From NCBI RefSeq assembly GCF_042643145.1, contig NZ_JBHRSA010000003.1, positions 1 through 64,000 of the forward strand: a stretch of DNA of 64,000 nucleotides. The letters are read 5' to 3'. This document shows, one piece after another, positions 16,657 to 24,380 of the stretch. How positions within the stretch are numbered: the first letter of the stretch is position 1; every line of letters starts with the position of its first letter. The notes beneath the pieces are model-generated. The model was not told the origin of the DNA and searched no databases. It saw only the letters and a list, made by a program, of their open reading frames with translations. Source of the DNA: Virgibacillus_O xinjiangensis (GTDB lineage Bacteria; Bacillota; Bacilli; Bacillales; Amphibacillaceae). A program made the translations under genes and the position numbers.

Positions 16657-17240
16657 GATAATGGGGTGAGCTGCTGATAACCCGGAGCACCTAGCGATAT
16701 CGGGAGTGAGCAGCTGATAAACCAGTGCATCAGCTGATATGTGGCGGGTGCTGCTGATAACCTGGCGCACCTGGTGATATCGGGAGTGAGCAGCGGATAA
16801 ACCAGTGCATCAGCTGATATGTGGCGGGTGCTGCTGATAACCTGGCGCACCAGGCGATATCGAGCGTGAGCAGCGGATAAACCAGTGCACCAGCTGATAT
16901 GTGGCGGGTGCTGCTGATAACCCGGAGCACCTAGCGATATCGGGAGTGAGCAGCTGATAAATCGGAGCACCAGGCGATATGTGGGGTGAGCAGCTGATAA
17001 ATCGGAGCACCAGGCGATATGTGGGGTGAGCAGCTGATAAATCTGTGCATCTGGCGATATGCGTCCTGAGCAGCGGATAAACCGGAGCACCTAGCGATAA
17101 CCGGCCTGTGCTGCCGATAACCCGGAGCACCAAGCGATATGTGGGGTGAGCGGCGGATAAATCGGAGCAGCAGGCGATATCCAGCCTGAACAGCGGATAT
17201 CCCCGCGCACCCGCTGATATCCTGCCTGTGCTGCTGATAT
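16657..17240 (+). repeat. 20-bp tandem array 2 (about 30 units)
   Basis: GATA recurs every 20 bp from 16676 to 17236 without a single register shift; one more unit precedes it at 16657. The core is GC-N-GATA followed alternately by A and T, so the true period is often 40 bp: CAGCTGATAAATCGGAGCAC followed by CAGGCGATATGTGGGGTGAG. Longer blocks recur, for example around 16700-16800. It fills the gap between two convergent genes (SDR and BCCT). On the minus strand all three frames are largely open because the plus-strand TGATAA words are stops only on the plus strand; the predicted peptides are low-complexity and not considered real. Confidence 0.92.
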
Positions 17241-17278
17241 ACAGCCCCACACACGCCTACCCCTGGTCGATCATCATT

Positions 17279-18808
17279 CTACCAGTCTTCTTCTTCTTCC
17301 ACTTTCTGTTTTTCTCTGCCTTCTCTTTTGAAGTTGCGGAGAATGGCGACCATCATCAGGAGCATGATGATACCGAATGGCAGGGCGGTGATGGTGGCGA
17401 TTGCCTGCAGCCCATTGAGTCCTCCACTCAAAAGCAATACGGTGGCAATGGCAGAGATCAGCAGGCCCCATATGATCAGGATACTGTTTTTCGGGTTCAA
17501 ATTGCCTGAAGAGGAGAATACGCCCAGAACATAGGTGGCAGAGTTCGCTGACGTAACGAAAAAGATGCCGATCAGTACCAGGGCTGCCAGGCTCATGATG
17601 AAACCGAACGGCAGCTGTTCCAATACCAGGTACAATCCAATCTCCGGTTTTTGTGCGATGTCAGAGGCGAAATCCGTTTGTCCGGTCAAATCCATATGCA
17701 AACCGGTTCCGCCGAAAATGACAAACCAGAAAATGGTCAGAAGTGTCGGTACGACCAATACGCCAAACATGAACTCACCTAGTGTACGTCCTTTGGAGAC
17801 CCTGGCGATGAAGGTTCCGACGAATGGGCTCCAGGAAATGATCCAAGCCCAGTAAAAGAGGGTCCATGTCCCCATCCACTCGTTTTCTGTATATGGAGTG
17901 GTGCGGAAGCTCAGCTCAAACAAACTGGAACCATACTGTCCGATGGTTTTGGATATATGCTCGATCAAGAACACGGTCGGCCCAAGGATGAGGACCATCA
18001 GCATAAGGACTCCGGCAATTCCAAGGTTGGATATGCTGAGGTATTTCATTCCTTTGTCCAGACCGGAAGCGGTCGAGATAAGGAAGATGGCTGTTACCGT
18101 GCCGATGATGATCAACTGCATCCAGCTGTTGTTCGGCAGTCCGAATACTTGGGACAGACCGCTTCCGAACTGCATGGTGCTCAAGCCGAATGAGGTGGCG
18201 ATCCCCACGGTCGTAGCGACGATTGCTACGATATCGATCAGCTTGCCAGGCCATTTATGGACATGTTCTCCAATTAAGGGGTAAAAGGATGAACTGACCA
18301 AGCCTGGCAAGTCTTTCCTATATTTTGCAAAGGCGAGGCCGAGAGCGACCACCGCATAGATGGCCCATGGATGGAATCCCCAATGGAAGACACTGAGAAG
18401 CAATCCTCTTTCTGCTGCAGCCTGGGTACCGGCTTCCGTACCGGCAGGTGGCTGTGCAAAATGGGATAAGGGTTCTCCGATTCCCCAGAAGACGAGCCCG
18501 ACCCCCATGCCGGCAGCAAACAGCATGCCGATCCATGCGAGGTAGGAATACTCCGGTTGATCATCCTTTTGCCCCAGCTTCATCCGGCGGTATGGACCGA
18601 CGCCCAGATACAGGCAGAAACCGATGAACAGGGCGGTTGAGATGACATAGAACCAGCCGAGGCTCTGGGTCATCTGGTCCATCAGCCCAGTAGTGATCCC
18701 GGTCATCGAGCTGGGGGAAAGAAGTCCCCATAATACCACCGTAAAGATGATGATGGCGGAAATGATGAAGACCGATCGGCTTTGAAATTTGTGAAATATA
18801 TGTTTCAT
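17279..18808 (-). CDS. BCCT-family osmolyte transporter
   Basis: Membrane transporter of 509 residues with 12 predicted helices, of the betaine/choline/carnitine transporter family. The substrate/sodium-site glycine stretch GMGVG is at residues 100-104. The family signature around FYWAWIISWSPFVGTFIARVSKGR is clear (about 315-340). The C-terminus is short and charged (EEEEDW). BCCT proteins import glycine betaine, choline or ectoines for osmoprotection, which fits a halophile carrying ectD, but which one this carries is not evident. The ribosome binding site is weak (GGTGA). Array 2 lies immediately downstream. Confidence 0.9.
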   Translation of the reverse strand: MKHIFHKFQSRSVFIISAIIIFTVVLWGLLSPSSMTGITTGLMDQMTQSLGWFYVISTALFIGFCLYLGVGPYRRMKLGQKDDQPEYSYLAWIGMLFAAGMGVGLVFWGIGEPLSHFAQPPAGTEAGTQAAAERGLLLSVFHWGFHPWAIYAVVALGLAFAKYRKDLPGLVSSSFYPLIGEHVHKWPGKLIDIVAIVATTVGIATSFGLSTMQFGSGLSQVFGLPNNSWMQLIIIGTVTAIFLISTASGLDKGMKYLSISNLGIAGVLMLMVLILGPTVFLIEHISKTIGQYGSSLFELSFRTTPYTENEWMGTWTLFYWAWIISWSPFVGTFIARVSKGRTLGEFMFGVLVVPTLLTIFWFVIFGGTGLHMDLTGQTDFASDIAQKPEIGLYLVLEQLPFGFIMSLAALVLIGIFFVTSANSATYVLGVFSSSGNLNPKNSILIIWGLLISAIATVLLLSGGLNGLQAIATITALPFGIIMLLMMVAILRNFKREGREKQKVEEEEDW

Positions 18809-18949
18809 TTTCTGTTTTCACCACACTCTCTATAACTCTACTACTCTAATAGATGAACTACCACAATGGACGGGAAGGAAAACGTACCTAAGCAGGACGT
18901 CCTGGGGAAATGTCATGATTTTGTAAAAGATGAAGGAAAGGAATGGGTC

Positions 18950-18975
18950 GTTTCGCCTTATGCCATGCAGGGAAC
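18950..18975 (+). promoter_or_regulatory. possible SigB-type promoter of the STAS gene
   Basis: GTTTCG, 14 bp, GGGAAC, a partial match to the sigma-B pattern, 30 bp before the gene at 19008. Weak alone; suggested mainly by better examples nearby. Confidence 0.35.
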
Positions 18976-19007
18976 TGCATCTATAAACCATAAAGGAGGG
19001 TCATTCG

Positions 19008-19364
19008 ATGTTCCGTATTCTTCCGAGCCGTGACCCATCCACAATTTGTGTAGAGGTGGACGGCAAGGCGACCGGAGAGGATGCAGAAAAAATGGATCAG
19101 CATGTAAGAGACACTTTCGGTGAAGATGAACCATTCAATATCCTGGCGATCATAAAAGATATAGACGGTATGACCTTGCAGGGGCTGTTGAAGGGTCCGA
19201 AAGTGGATGCCAAGCGTTGGGACCAGTTCCGCAAATTCGCCGTGGTCAGCGAGAAGAAATGGGTGGAGAATGCAGTGAAAATAGGTGATGTTCTCCCGGG
19301 GATCATGACCGAACATTTCGGCAAGAATGAATTGGAAGAAGCGTGGGAGTGGATCCGACGATAA
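19008..19364 (+). CDS. SpoIIAA-like STAS-domain protein
   Basis: Small cytosolic protein of 118 residues matching the SpoIIAA-like family of single STAS-fold domains that also contains lipid-binding and stress proteins. It has alternating hydrophobic strands and the conserved closing helix ELEEAWEWIRR. The phosphorylatable serine of true anti-anti-sigma factors is not obvious, so a role in sigma control is not claimed. The start follows AAAGGAGGG. It is monocistronic, bounded by a strong terminator. Confidence 0.75.
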   Translation: MFRILPSRDPSTICVEVDGKATGEDAEKMDQHVRDTFGEDEPFNILAIIKDIDGMTLQGLLKGPKVDAKRWDQFRKFAVVSEKKWVENAVKIGDVLPGIMTEHFGKNELEEAWEWIRR

Positions 19365-19368
19365 TATC

Positions 19369-19406
19369 AGAAGCTTCCGTCAGCACGTGGCGGAAGCTTC
19401 TTTTTT
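19369..19406 (+). terminator. terminator of the STAS gene
   Basis: Stem AGAAGCTTCCG/CGGAAGCTTCT followed by T-run; usable in both directions with the convergent DUF2071 gene. Confidence 0.88.
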
Positions 19407-19414
19407 CTGCATGC

Positions 19415-20149
19415 CTAAGCTTTTTTTAATGGCCAGAACAGAACGCGGCGGGAATGGGCATAATGCAGGAGCATCCGATTCCCGGTCGCTTCGGCGGGAA
19501 GGAACGGGGTAAGCCCTTGTTTCTCGATGATTGCTTCAGCATCGGCTACCTTCCATGGCAGGTGATGAATGCCGACGGTGAATACATGGTCTTTCACCTG
19601 TGTCCATAAATAGTAGCGTTCGAGCAGCCAGTGATCGAGTGTGCCTTTTTCCGGAAAACGGCTTTCCGACATAGGGCGGTATCTGCCTTTGAAGGCCAGT
19701 TCACGATTGCCATGGCGTTTGCTATGGTAGTGGAACCAATCTCCTCGTTTCTTCATCCCCATATTCGCATAGTAGTAGGGGAGGGTTCCCATTCTGGCAC
19801 CAAGCACTGGCAGGAGTTTCTCTGCATCCAGGCTGAAAAAATAGATGCCGGGAATGCCATCCCTTTTCACATAGGTGCGGACATTCAATTCAAGGAACTT
19901 CCTGATATAGGGGAAAGAGGGGAGCAGCCGGATGCGCATATCGCTGATCTTGAACGGAATGATGGAGACCCAAGCCTCGCCATCATAGGTATCCAGTTCC
20001 ATTTGGTCTGGGACGTATCTGCGGATGGTTTCGGGGGAGGCGGGAAGATGGAGGAATAACAAGTCGTCCCATTTCTGGGTCATCATCCATGGACCGGCAG
20101 GCAGGGGGCTGTCACGATGTCCTGTTTCCTGAAGGATCTTTTTGTACAT
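19415..20149 (-). CDS. DUF2071 family protein (YqjF-like)
   Basis: Predicted cytosolic protein of 244 residues of the DUF2071/YqjF family. Conserved pieces are the N-terminal MTQKWDDLLFLHLPASPETIRRYVP and a central NVRTYVKRDGIPGIYFFSLDA. The family is related in fold to acetoacetate decarboxylase-like proteins, but no catalytic function is established. A ribosome binding site AAGGAGTG precedes the ATG. It is convergent with the STAS gene. Confidence 0.8.
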   Translation of the reverse strand: MYKKILQETGHRDSPLPAGPWMMTQKWDDLLFLHLPASPETIRRYVPDQMELDTYDGEAWVSIIPFKISDMRIRLLPSFPYIRKFLELNVRTYVKRDGIPGIYFFSLDAEKLLPVLGARMGTLPYYYANMGMKKRGDWFHYHSKRHGNRELAFKGRYRPMSESRFPEKGTLDHWLLERYYLWTQVKDHVFTVGIHHLPWKVADAEAIIEKQGLTPFLPAEATGNRMLLHYAHSRRVLFWPLKKA

Positions 20150-20186
20150 GGGAGCACACTCCTTTTGTGTTCAGCCTTAGTATAAG

Positions 20187-20220
20187 AAAAGGCCCGGAAG
20201 TCTATTCCAGGGCCGTTTTT
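20187..20220 (-). terminator. terminator of the 44-residue gene
   Basis: GGCCCTGGAA/TTCCGGGCC stem beginning just after the small gene's stop codon, followed on the minus strand by TTTTCTT. It separates that gene from the DUF2071 gene downstream. Confidence 0.75.
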
Positions 20221-20222
20221 TC

Positions 20223-20357
20223 TTATTTATGGTTGTCGTTCTGTTTTGGGTTTGTATCATTTTCACGCTGTGGGCTGATGTCCTGATCAGGATCATTCTT
20301 CTTCATCTCCTGTTCTGGTGAATCCTGATTATGCTTCTTTTTGTTGTCGTCTGTCAT
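20223..20357 (-). CDS. small hydrophilic protein, 44 residues
   Basis: A short frame starting MTDDNKKKHNQDS and ending TNPKQNDNHK, with ribosome binding site AAAGGTGG at correct spacing and its own terminator. It is extremely rich in D, E, N, Q and K with no hydrophobic core, so it is probably disordered. Such small acidic proteins are frequent next to stress genes in Bacillus, but I do not recognise a family. It is divergent from the manganese catalase gene. Confidence 0.6.
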   Translation of the reverse strand: MTDDNKKKHNQDSPEQEMKKNDPDQDISPQRENDTNPKQNDNHK

Positions 20358-20449
20358 GATTCTACCACCTTTCTGTCATGGAAAAGATTATTTATCGTTC
20401 TTACTTGTCCATTTCCTTTTCCCTGCTTCGTCAAACATTCCTGTTCCAG

Positions 20450-20474
20450 GTTTAACGTCTTTCTCTGTGGGTAT
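20450..20474 (+). promoter_or_regulatory. SigB-type promoter of manganese catalase
   Basis: GTTTAA, 13 bp, GGGTAT, an exact match to the general-stress sigma-B consensus. The transcript would start near 20482, about 127 nt before the catalase start codon. Confidence 0.8.
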
Positions 20475-20485
20475 AGTCAAAAAGA

Positions 20486-20569
20486 GCCAGTCATCCATTT
20501 ACTGGCAGAACCGGAAATAATTGAGGACAACCGATGCGTCGGTAGAGTCGCTGTGCGATCGGGAACCCG
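20486..20569 (+). promoter_or_regulatory. structured leader of the manganese catalase gene
   Basis: The untranslated leader holds four short perfect hairpins in a row: GCCAGT/ACTGGC (20486-20506), CCGA/TCGG (20531-20542), TCGC/GCGA (20548-20558) and CGGG/CCCG (20560-20569). I do not recognise a known riboswitch. It may be a regulatory leader or a small RNA, or coincidence in GC-rich DNA. Confidence 0.4.
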
Positions 20570-20608
20570 TCCATCTTCCAAACTACTTTTCAGAAAGGCG
20601 GATGTTTG

Positions 20609-21436
20609 ATGTTTACACATAAGAAGGAACTCCAATTCCACGCGAAACCGGAACGTCCGGATCCTGTCTATGCCAAAAAGCTGCAGGAAATACTCGGCGG
20701 GCAGTTCGGAGAGATCTCTGTTGCCATGCAGTATCTATTCCAGGGTTGGAATACGAGAGGAAATGAAAAATACAAGGACCTGATCATGGATACTGGTGCG
20801 GAGGAAATCGGCCATGTGGAAATGATTGCTACCATGATTGCGAGATTGTTGGACAAAGCTGCTGTAAAAGATCAGGAAGAAGCGGCGAAAGACCCGGTGA
20901 TCGGTTCTATTATGGGCGACATGAATCCACAGCATGCAATCGTCAATGGGTTGGGCGCTGCTCCAAAGGATGCGAACGGCAACCCGTGGAACGCTGATTA
21001 CATTGTATCCAGCGGAAATCTGTTGGCGGACATGCGTGCCAATGTGAATGCCGAATCCCAAGGGCGCTTGCAGGTTGCCCGTCTGTATGAGATGACGGAG
21101 GACCGCGGGGTCAGGGAAATGCTGTCCTTCTTGCTGGCACGCGACACTATGCATCAGAATCAGTGGATCGCAGCAATCAGGGAGCTTGAAGAAAAAGAAG
21201 GAGTCGTTGCACCGTCGACCGTTCCTCCAGAATGGGAAGCAACTGAATTCTCCCATCAGCTGATCAACTTCTCGGAAGGAGAAGAAAGTGCACAGCTCGA
21301 TTGGATGGGCAAAGAAGCGCCTGACGGCAAGGCAAAGTTCGAGTATGCCAGCAAGCCTGTGGCCCATGCGGAAAAACCGAAATTGGAACCGGCACCTCCG
21401 TATGTGCATGACACACCACCACATGACCAGAAATAA
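20609..21436 (+). CDS. manganese catalase (YdbD type)
   Basis: Non-heme di-manganese catalase of 275 residues that dismutates hydrogen peroxide in the cytosol. The four-helix-bundle ligands are visible: Glu35, a Glu-x-x-His pair at about 66/69 (GAEEIGHVEM), a Glu in NVNAESQGR, and His in LLARDTMHQNQW. The C-terminal tail (about 235-275) is Pro/Lys-rich and ends HDTPPHDQK. The ATG at 20609 follows AAAGGCGG; a TTG one codon earlier is possible. It resembles B. subtilis YdbD, which is also under SigB, and an exact SigB promoter lies upstream. Confidence 0.92.
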   Translation: MFTHKKELQFHAKPERPDPVYAKKLQEILGGQFGEISVAMQYLFQGWNTRGNEKYKDLIMDTGAEEIGHVEMIATMIARLLDKAAVKDQEEAAKDPVIGSIMGDMNPQHAIVNGLGAAPKDANGNPWNADYIVSSGNLLADMRANVNAESQGRLQVARLYEMTEDRGVREMLSFLLARDTMHQNQWIAAIRELEEKEGVVAPSTVPPEWEATEFSHQLINFSEGEESAQLDWMGKEAPDGKAKFEYASKPVAHAEKPKLEPAPPYVHDTPPHDQK

Positions 21437-21447
21437 TGAAGTGATCG

Positions 21448-21480
21448 AAGGCTGTCCCTTAAGGAGACAGCCTTTCGTTT
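21448..21480 (+). terminator. terminator of manganese catalase
   Basis: Stem AAGGCTGTC/GACAGCCTT followed by a T-rich run. Confidence 0.8.
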
Positions 21481-21510
21481 GGATTTTTTTGGAATTATGG
21501 CTTGACATAC

Positions 21511-21535
21511 GTTTATTCCCACCATATCCGGGAAA
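21511..21535 (+). promoter_or_regulatory. SigB-type promoter of the DUF2512 gene
   Basis: GTTTAT, 13 bp, GGGAAA, fitting the sigma-B consensus GTTTAW-N12-14-GGGWAW, about 80 bp before the gene at 21618. Confidence 0.7.
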
Positions 21536-21617
21536 AGCATAGTAAGCCCAGAGAGAAGCGAAGACCGGGCGACAATCGAACGCATTTCTATCATTCATCT
21601 AAAGGAGGTAAGACATC

Positions 21618-21995
21618 ATGGAACATGGAAAGGCGCTTTTGATTAAAGGCCTGTTGACACTGGTCGCACTGTACTTGGTACTGGGAATTGGTTATGGAAT
21701 GTCCTTCTGGAATGTATTGATCATTACGGTGGTTCTTGGAGCCATCTCCTATTTTGCCGGGGATCTTGGTGTCCTCCCGAAGAATGGAAATATGATGGCG
21801 ACGATGTCGGATCTAGGGTTGACGTTCGTTGTGGTATGGCTGCTGGGAATGGCGCTGTCCAGTATTGCTTGGGAGTCCATGGCAGTAGCAGCGATCATTT
21901 CTGCATTGGTCATTGCAGGGGCTGAATATTTCTTCCACATTTATATTACAAGAAATGGCCCTGTCGGACACAACCGCTATTCTACTTCCCATTAA
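21618..21995 (+). CDS. DUF2512 membrane protein (YndM-like)
   Basis: Small membrane protein of 125 residues with four hydrophobic helices, matching DUF2512/YndM; typical is the central GDLGVLPKNGNMMATMSDLGLTF-type segment. Function unknown. The start follows AAAGGAGG. A SigB-like promoter lies upstream. A paralogue with the same layout is convergent at 22182-22625. Confidence 0.8.
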   Translation: MEHGKALLIKGLLTLVALYLVLGIGYGMSFWNVLIITVVLGAISYFAGDLGVLPKNGNMMATMSDLGLTFVVVWLLGMALSSIAWESMAVAAIISALVIAGAEYFFHIYITRNGPVGHNRYSTSH

Positions 21996-22047
21996 TAGGA
22001 AGGTTCTGAATGCAAGGTTCTGAACGGCATGGTGAATAGTACGGACT

Positions 22048-22084
22048 AAAGCAGTTCAATTGCTGATCAATTGGACTGCTTTTT
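22048..22084 (+). terminator. terminator of the first DUF2512 gene
   Basis: Stem AAAGCAGTTCAATTG/CAATTGGACTGCTTT with T-run. Confidence 0.85.
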
Positions 22085-22181
22085 CTGGTTATTTGTGGAT
22101 ATCCTGATTCTCCTTTTCGGTTATACACGATACTATCCGCGAGTGAGCCTCGATTTAAAAGGAACAGCCCGGAGCCCCGGG

Positions 22182-22625
22182 CTACTTCTTCTCCTTTTCA
22201 TCATGTCTGTGTTCTTCAGCAAATTCTGTTTGCAGCTGTTCTCTCCGTATGCCTTGGCCCTTTTCCTGTTCATCATCGTCAATCAGCACTTTCTCTTGCA
22301 TGTAAATATGGAAAAGCGCTTCACTGATTGCTATGAAAAAGCCGATGAACAGAGCTGCGGTGAATACAGGGAATCCTTGGTCCACGAAAATCATGCTGAG
22401 GAGCCAGACGGCAACGGCACAAAGGCCGAAGTCGGCAATGGATGCGATTGTATTTCCATAACGGGGGAGTATGAATAAATCCCCAATCAGATAAGCGGCA
22501 CCGGTGATCAGAAGACTCATCCACAATATCTCCCCAAGGCTGGCCGCTTCGAAGATGGTCAAAATGGAGAAGAGGACCGTTGCTGTTATCAAAAATTTGA
22601 TCAATAAAGCCCAAATATGTCGCAT
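22182..22625 (-). CDS. second DUF2512 membrane protein
   Basis: Membrane protein of about 147 residues with four helices and a long charged C-terminal tail (about 115-147, rich in D, E, K, Q and R). It aligns with the protein at 21618: GDLFILPRYGNTIASIADFGL here against GDLGVLPKNGNMMATMSDLGL there. The ATG at 22625 is preferred because AGAAAGGA precedes it by nine bases; the TTG at 22634 abuts that site. The two paralogues are convergent, so this is probably an old inverted duplication or independent acquisition. Function unknown. Confidence 0.78.
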   Translation of the reverse strand: MRHIWALLIKFLITATVLFSILTIFEAASLGEILWMSLLITGAAYLIGDLFILPRYGNTIASIADFGLCAVAVWLLSMIFVDQGFPVFTAALFIGFFIAISEALFHIYMQEKVLIDDDEQEKGQGIRREQLQTEFAEEHRHDEKEKK

Positions 22626-22672
22626 ATTTTCCAATCCTTTCTTTCATCTACTCTTATTAGGATGTGAGGTTT

Positions 22673-22717
22673 CCGGGGGAATATTCCTCCGGTTTAGTTG
22701 GTGACGGGGGTGGGGAA
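22673..22717 (+). promoter_or_regulatory. palindrome and SigB-like promoter before the 79-residue gene
   Basis: CCGGGGGAATATTCCTCCGG (22673-22692) is a 20-bp palindrome with only one imperfect base pair on each side. It abuts GTTTAG, 14 bp, GGGGAA (22692-22717), a fair sigma-B match. The next gene starts at 22753, and the second DUF2512 gene diverges on the other side, so the palindrome could serve both. Confidence 0.45.
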
Positions 22718-22752
22718 AAAGATTAATGACCATCCAAAAGGAGGTAATTCCA

Positions 22753-22992
22753 ATGTCCATTTCAGGTCTGAACACACTGAAGAAGGGTCAGCACTACACG
22801 GCAAAAGAACTGGACAGTTTCATCAGCACGACGGACGCGGTACTACTCTCCAATAATGAAAATCAGTTGTTCACCGATCCGGAACGGGAATACAAGGTGA
22901 CACACGAATTAGACGGTTTTTTCGAACATTCCGAGGAGGATGCAGAGAAGCACTTCCGGGAGAAAAAAGCATATGTCGTGGAAAAAGCGTAA
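22753..22992 (+). CDS. hypothetical protein, 79 residues
   Basis: Small soluble acidic protein with no family I recognise. It has a short N-terminal segment (MSISGLNTLKKGQHYTAKELDSF) and a C-terminal Glu-rich part ending AYVVEKA. The start follows AAAGGAGG with ideal spacing; the longer frame beginning at 22726 would lie over the ribosome binding site. Own promoter (SigB-like) and own terminator. Its company suggests a general-stress role, which is inference only. Confidence 0.7.
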   Translation: MSISGLNTLKKGQHYTAKELDSFISTTDAVLLSNNENQLFTDPEREYKVTHELDGFFEHSEEDAEKHFREKKAYVVEKA

Positions 22993-23002
22993 TGGATATA
23001 AG

Positions 23003-23036
23003 AAAACTGCGGCGCCTGAATGCGCCGCAGTTTTTT
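23003..23036. terminator. bidirectional terminator
   Basis: Stem AAAACTGCGGCGC/GCGCCGCAGTTTT between convergent genes, T-runs on both strands. Confidence 0.9.
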
Positions 23037-24126
23037 ATGGCATTTTCACGATCGGTTTCACGGTTTTTCCTTCTTTAGATTCATCAAAGGCCTTATTGAT
23101 CTCTTCCATTTCATAGAACTTAACCAGTTTATCGAAAGGGAACTGTCCTTGTTTATAATACTCCACCAATTTCGGGATGAATATTTGGGGAACGGAATCT
23201 CCCTCAATGGCTCCAACCAGGCCTTTTCCTTCCGCCATGATGTCTTCGAACACATTGAACTCTGTTTCTTGGGTGACACCGACTACAGCTGAAGTGCCAC
23301 GCGGCTTCAATGCATGCAATGATTGGATGGCCAGTGCCGGTACACTGGTTGTTTCCACCGAGTAATTGGTGCCTCCATTGGTGATACGTTTAATTTCTTC
23401 CACTGTGTCGGCATCTTTTCCATTGATGGTGTGGGTCGCGCCGAGCTCCTTGGCCATCTCTAGCCGGCTCTCATGAAGGTCGACCGCGATGATTTTGGAA
23501 CAGCCGACAATCTTGGCTGCCATGATGGCACTTAATCCGACGGCACCACAGCCGAACACTGCCACGGTTTCCCCGAAGGTGGGCTGCAGCTTATTGAGGA
23601 TGGTGCCGGCGCCGGTCTGGATTCCGCAACCGAGCGGCCCCAACAGCTCCAGATCCACATCTTTATCCACTTTCACCACATTTCGTTCGTTGGCAACAGC
23701 GAATGTCCCGAAAGAAGATTGCCCGAAAAAGCTGGATACCTCCTGACCATCTTGATGCAGTCGCTTGGTCTGGTCGTTCATGATTCCGCCGAAATTAAGG
23801 TCATTGAACCGTAGGCAATAGGCGGGATGGCCGGTCAGGCAGTTTTCACAGTGCCCGCAGGAAGAAAAGGAGAGTACCACATGATCACCAGGCTCTACCG
23901 TTTGGATGCTGGATCCTACCTTCTCTACGATGCCTGACCCTTCATGCCCCAAAACGGCAGGAAGCGGGACCGGCACATCCTGATCCCGTGCCACGGCATC
24001 TGTGTGGCAGACACCTGATGCGACTACTTTGATCATCACTTCATCGTGCTTAGGATCATCCAGTTGGACTTCCTCCAGTTGGAAATCCTCCCCTTTTCCA
24101 TGCGTTACTGCAGCTTTAATATCCAT
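23035..24126 (-). CDS. zinc-dependent alcohol dehydrogenase (aryl-alcohol type)
   Basis: Medium-chain dehydrogenase/reductase of 363 residues. Catalytic zinc ligands are in VASGVCHTD and GHEGSG; the structural zinc site is a four-Cys lobe CGHCENCLTGHPAYC; the Rossmann motif is FGCGAVGLSA. It most resembles NAD-dependent aryl-alcohol/class III-like dehydrogenases (XylB or AdhA-like). The start at 24126 follows GGAGG at seven bases; the upstream ATG that overlaps this site and the long upstream frame are rejected. Monocistronic, convergent with the 79-residue gene and divergent from gltA. Confidence 0.85.
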   Translation of the reverse strand: MDIKAAVTHGKGEDFQLEEVQLDDPKHDEVMIKVVASGVCHTDAVARDQDVPVPLPAVLGHEGSGIVEKVGSSIQTVEPGDHVVLSFSSCGHCENCLTGHPAYCLRFNDLNFGGIMNDQTKRLHQDGQEVSSFFGQSSFGTFAVANERNVVKVDKDVDLELLGPLGCGIQTGAGTILNKLQPTFGETVAVFGCGAVGLSAIMAAKIVGCSKIIAVDLHESRLEMAKELGATHTINGKDADTVEEIKRITNGGTNYSVETTSVPALAIQSLHALKPRGTSAVVGVTQETEFNVFEDIMAEGKGLVGAIEGDSVPQIFIPKLVEYYKQGQFPFDKLVKFYEMEEINKAFDESKEGKTVKPIVKMP

Positions 24127-24305
24127 ATACATACCTCCATAACATTCGTTGGACTTACCTTTCAGTTTCCCCATAGTCAGGGGAAGTAATCTAAGTGGCG
24201 GAGATATCCCATTCCATCCCATTGATATAGCATGTTGGACAAAGTGTTATGCCATTCCCGATATAATTCATATCAAATTGAGATTATTTTTAGCTAAAAT
24301 CCATA

Positions 24306-24334
24306 TTGTATAGATGAATGAATAGTCTTATAAT
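24306..24334 (+). promoter_or_regulatory. promoter of gltAB
   Basis: TTGTAT, 17 bp, TATAAT. Two TGAGATT words lie near it, at about 24277-24283 and 24339-24345. No exact TnrA box (TGTNAN7TNACA) was found between the neighbouring dehydrogenase gene and gltA, and gltC is not adjacent as it is in B. subtilis. Confidence 0.65.
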
Positions 24335-24380
24335 TAAATGAGATTGAAATTACAGATTCCTACGAACGGAGGTATAAAGG

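Noticed and set aside
16575..17254. Overlapping minus-strand frames of 66-171 residues through array 2
   Set aside because: Several frames are open at once because TGATAA words are stops only on the plus strand. The peptides are low-complexity and mutually overlapping.
24240..24380. TnrA box before gltA
   Set aside because: No word fitting TGTNAN7TNACA was found here. The TGAGATT words may matter for another regulator but were not assigned.
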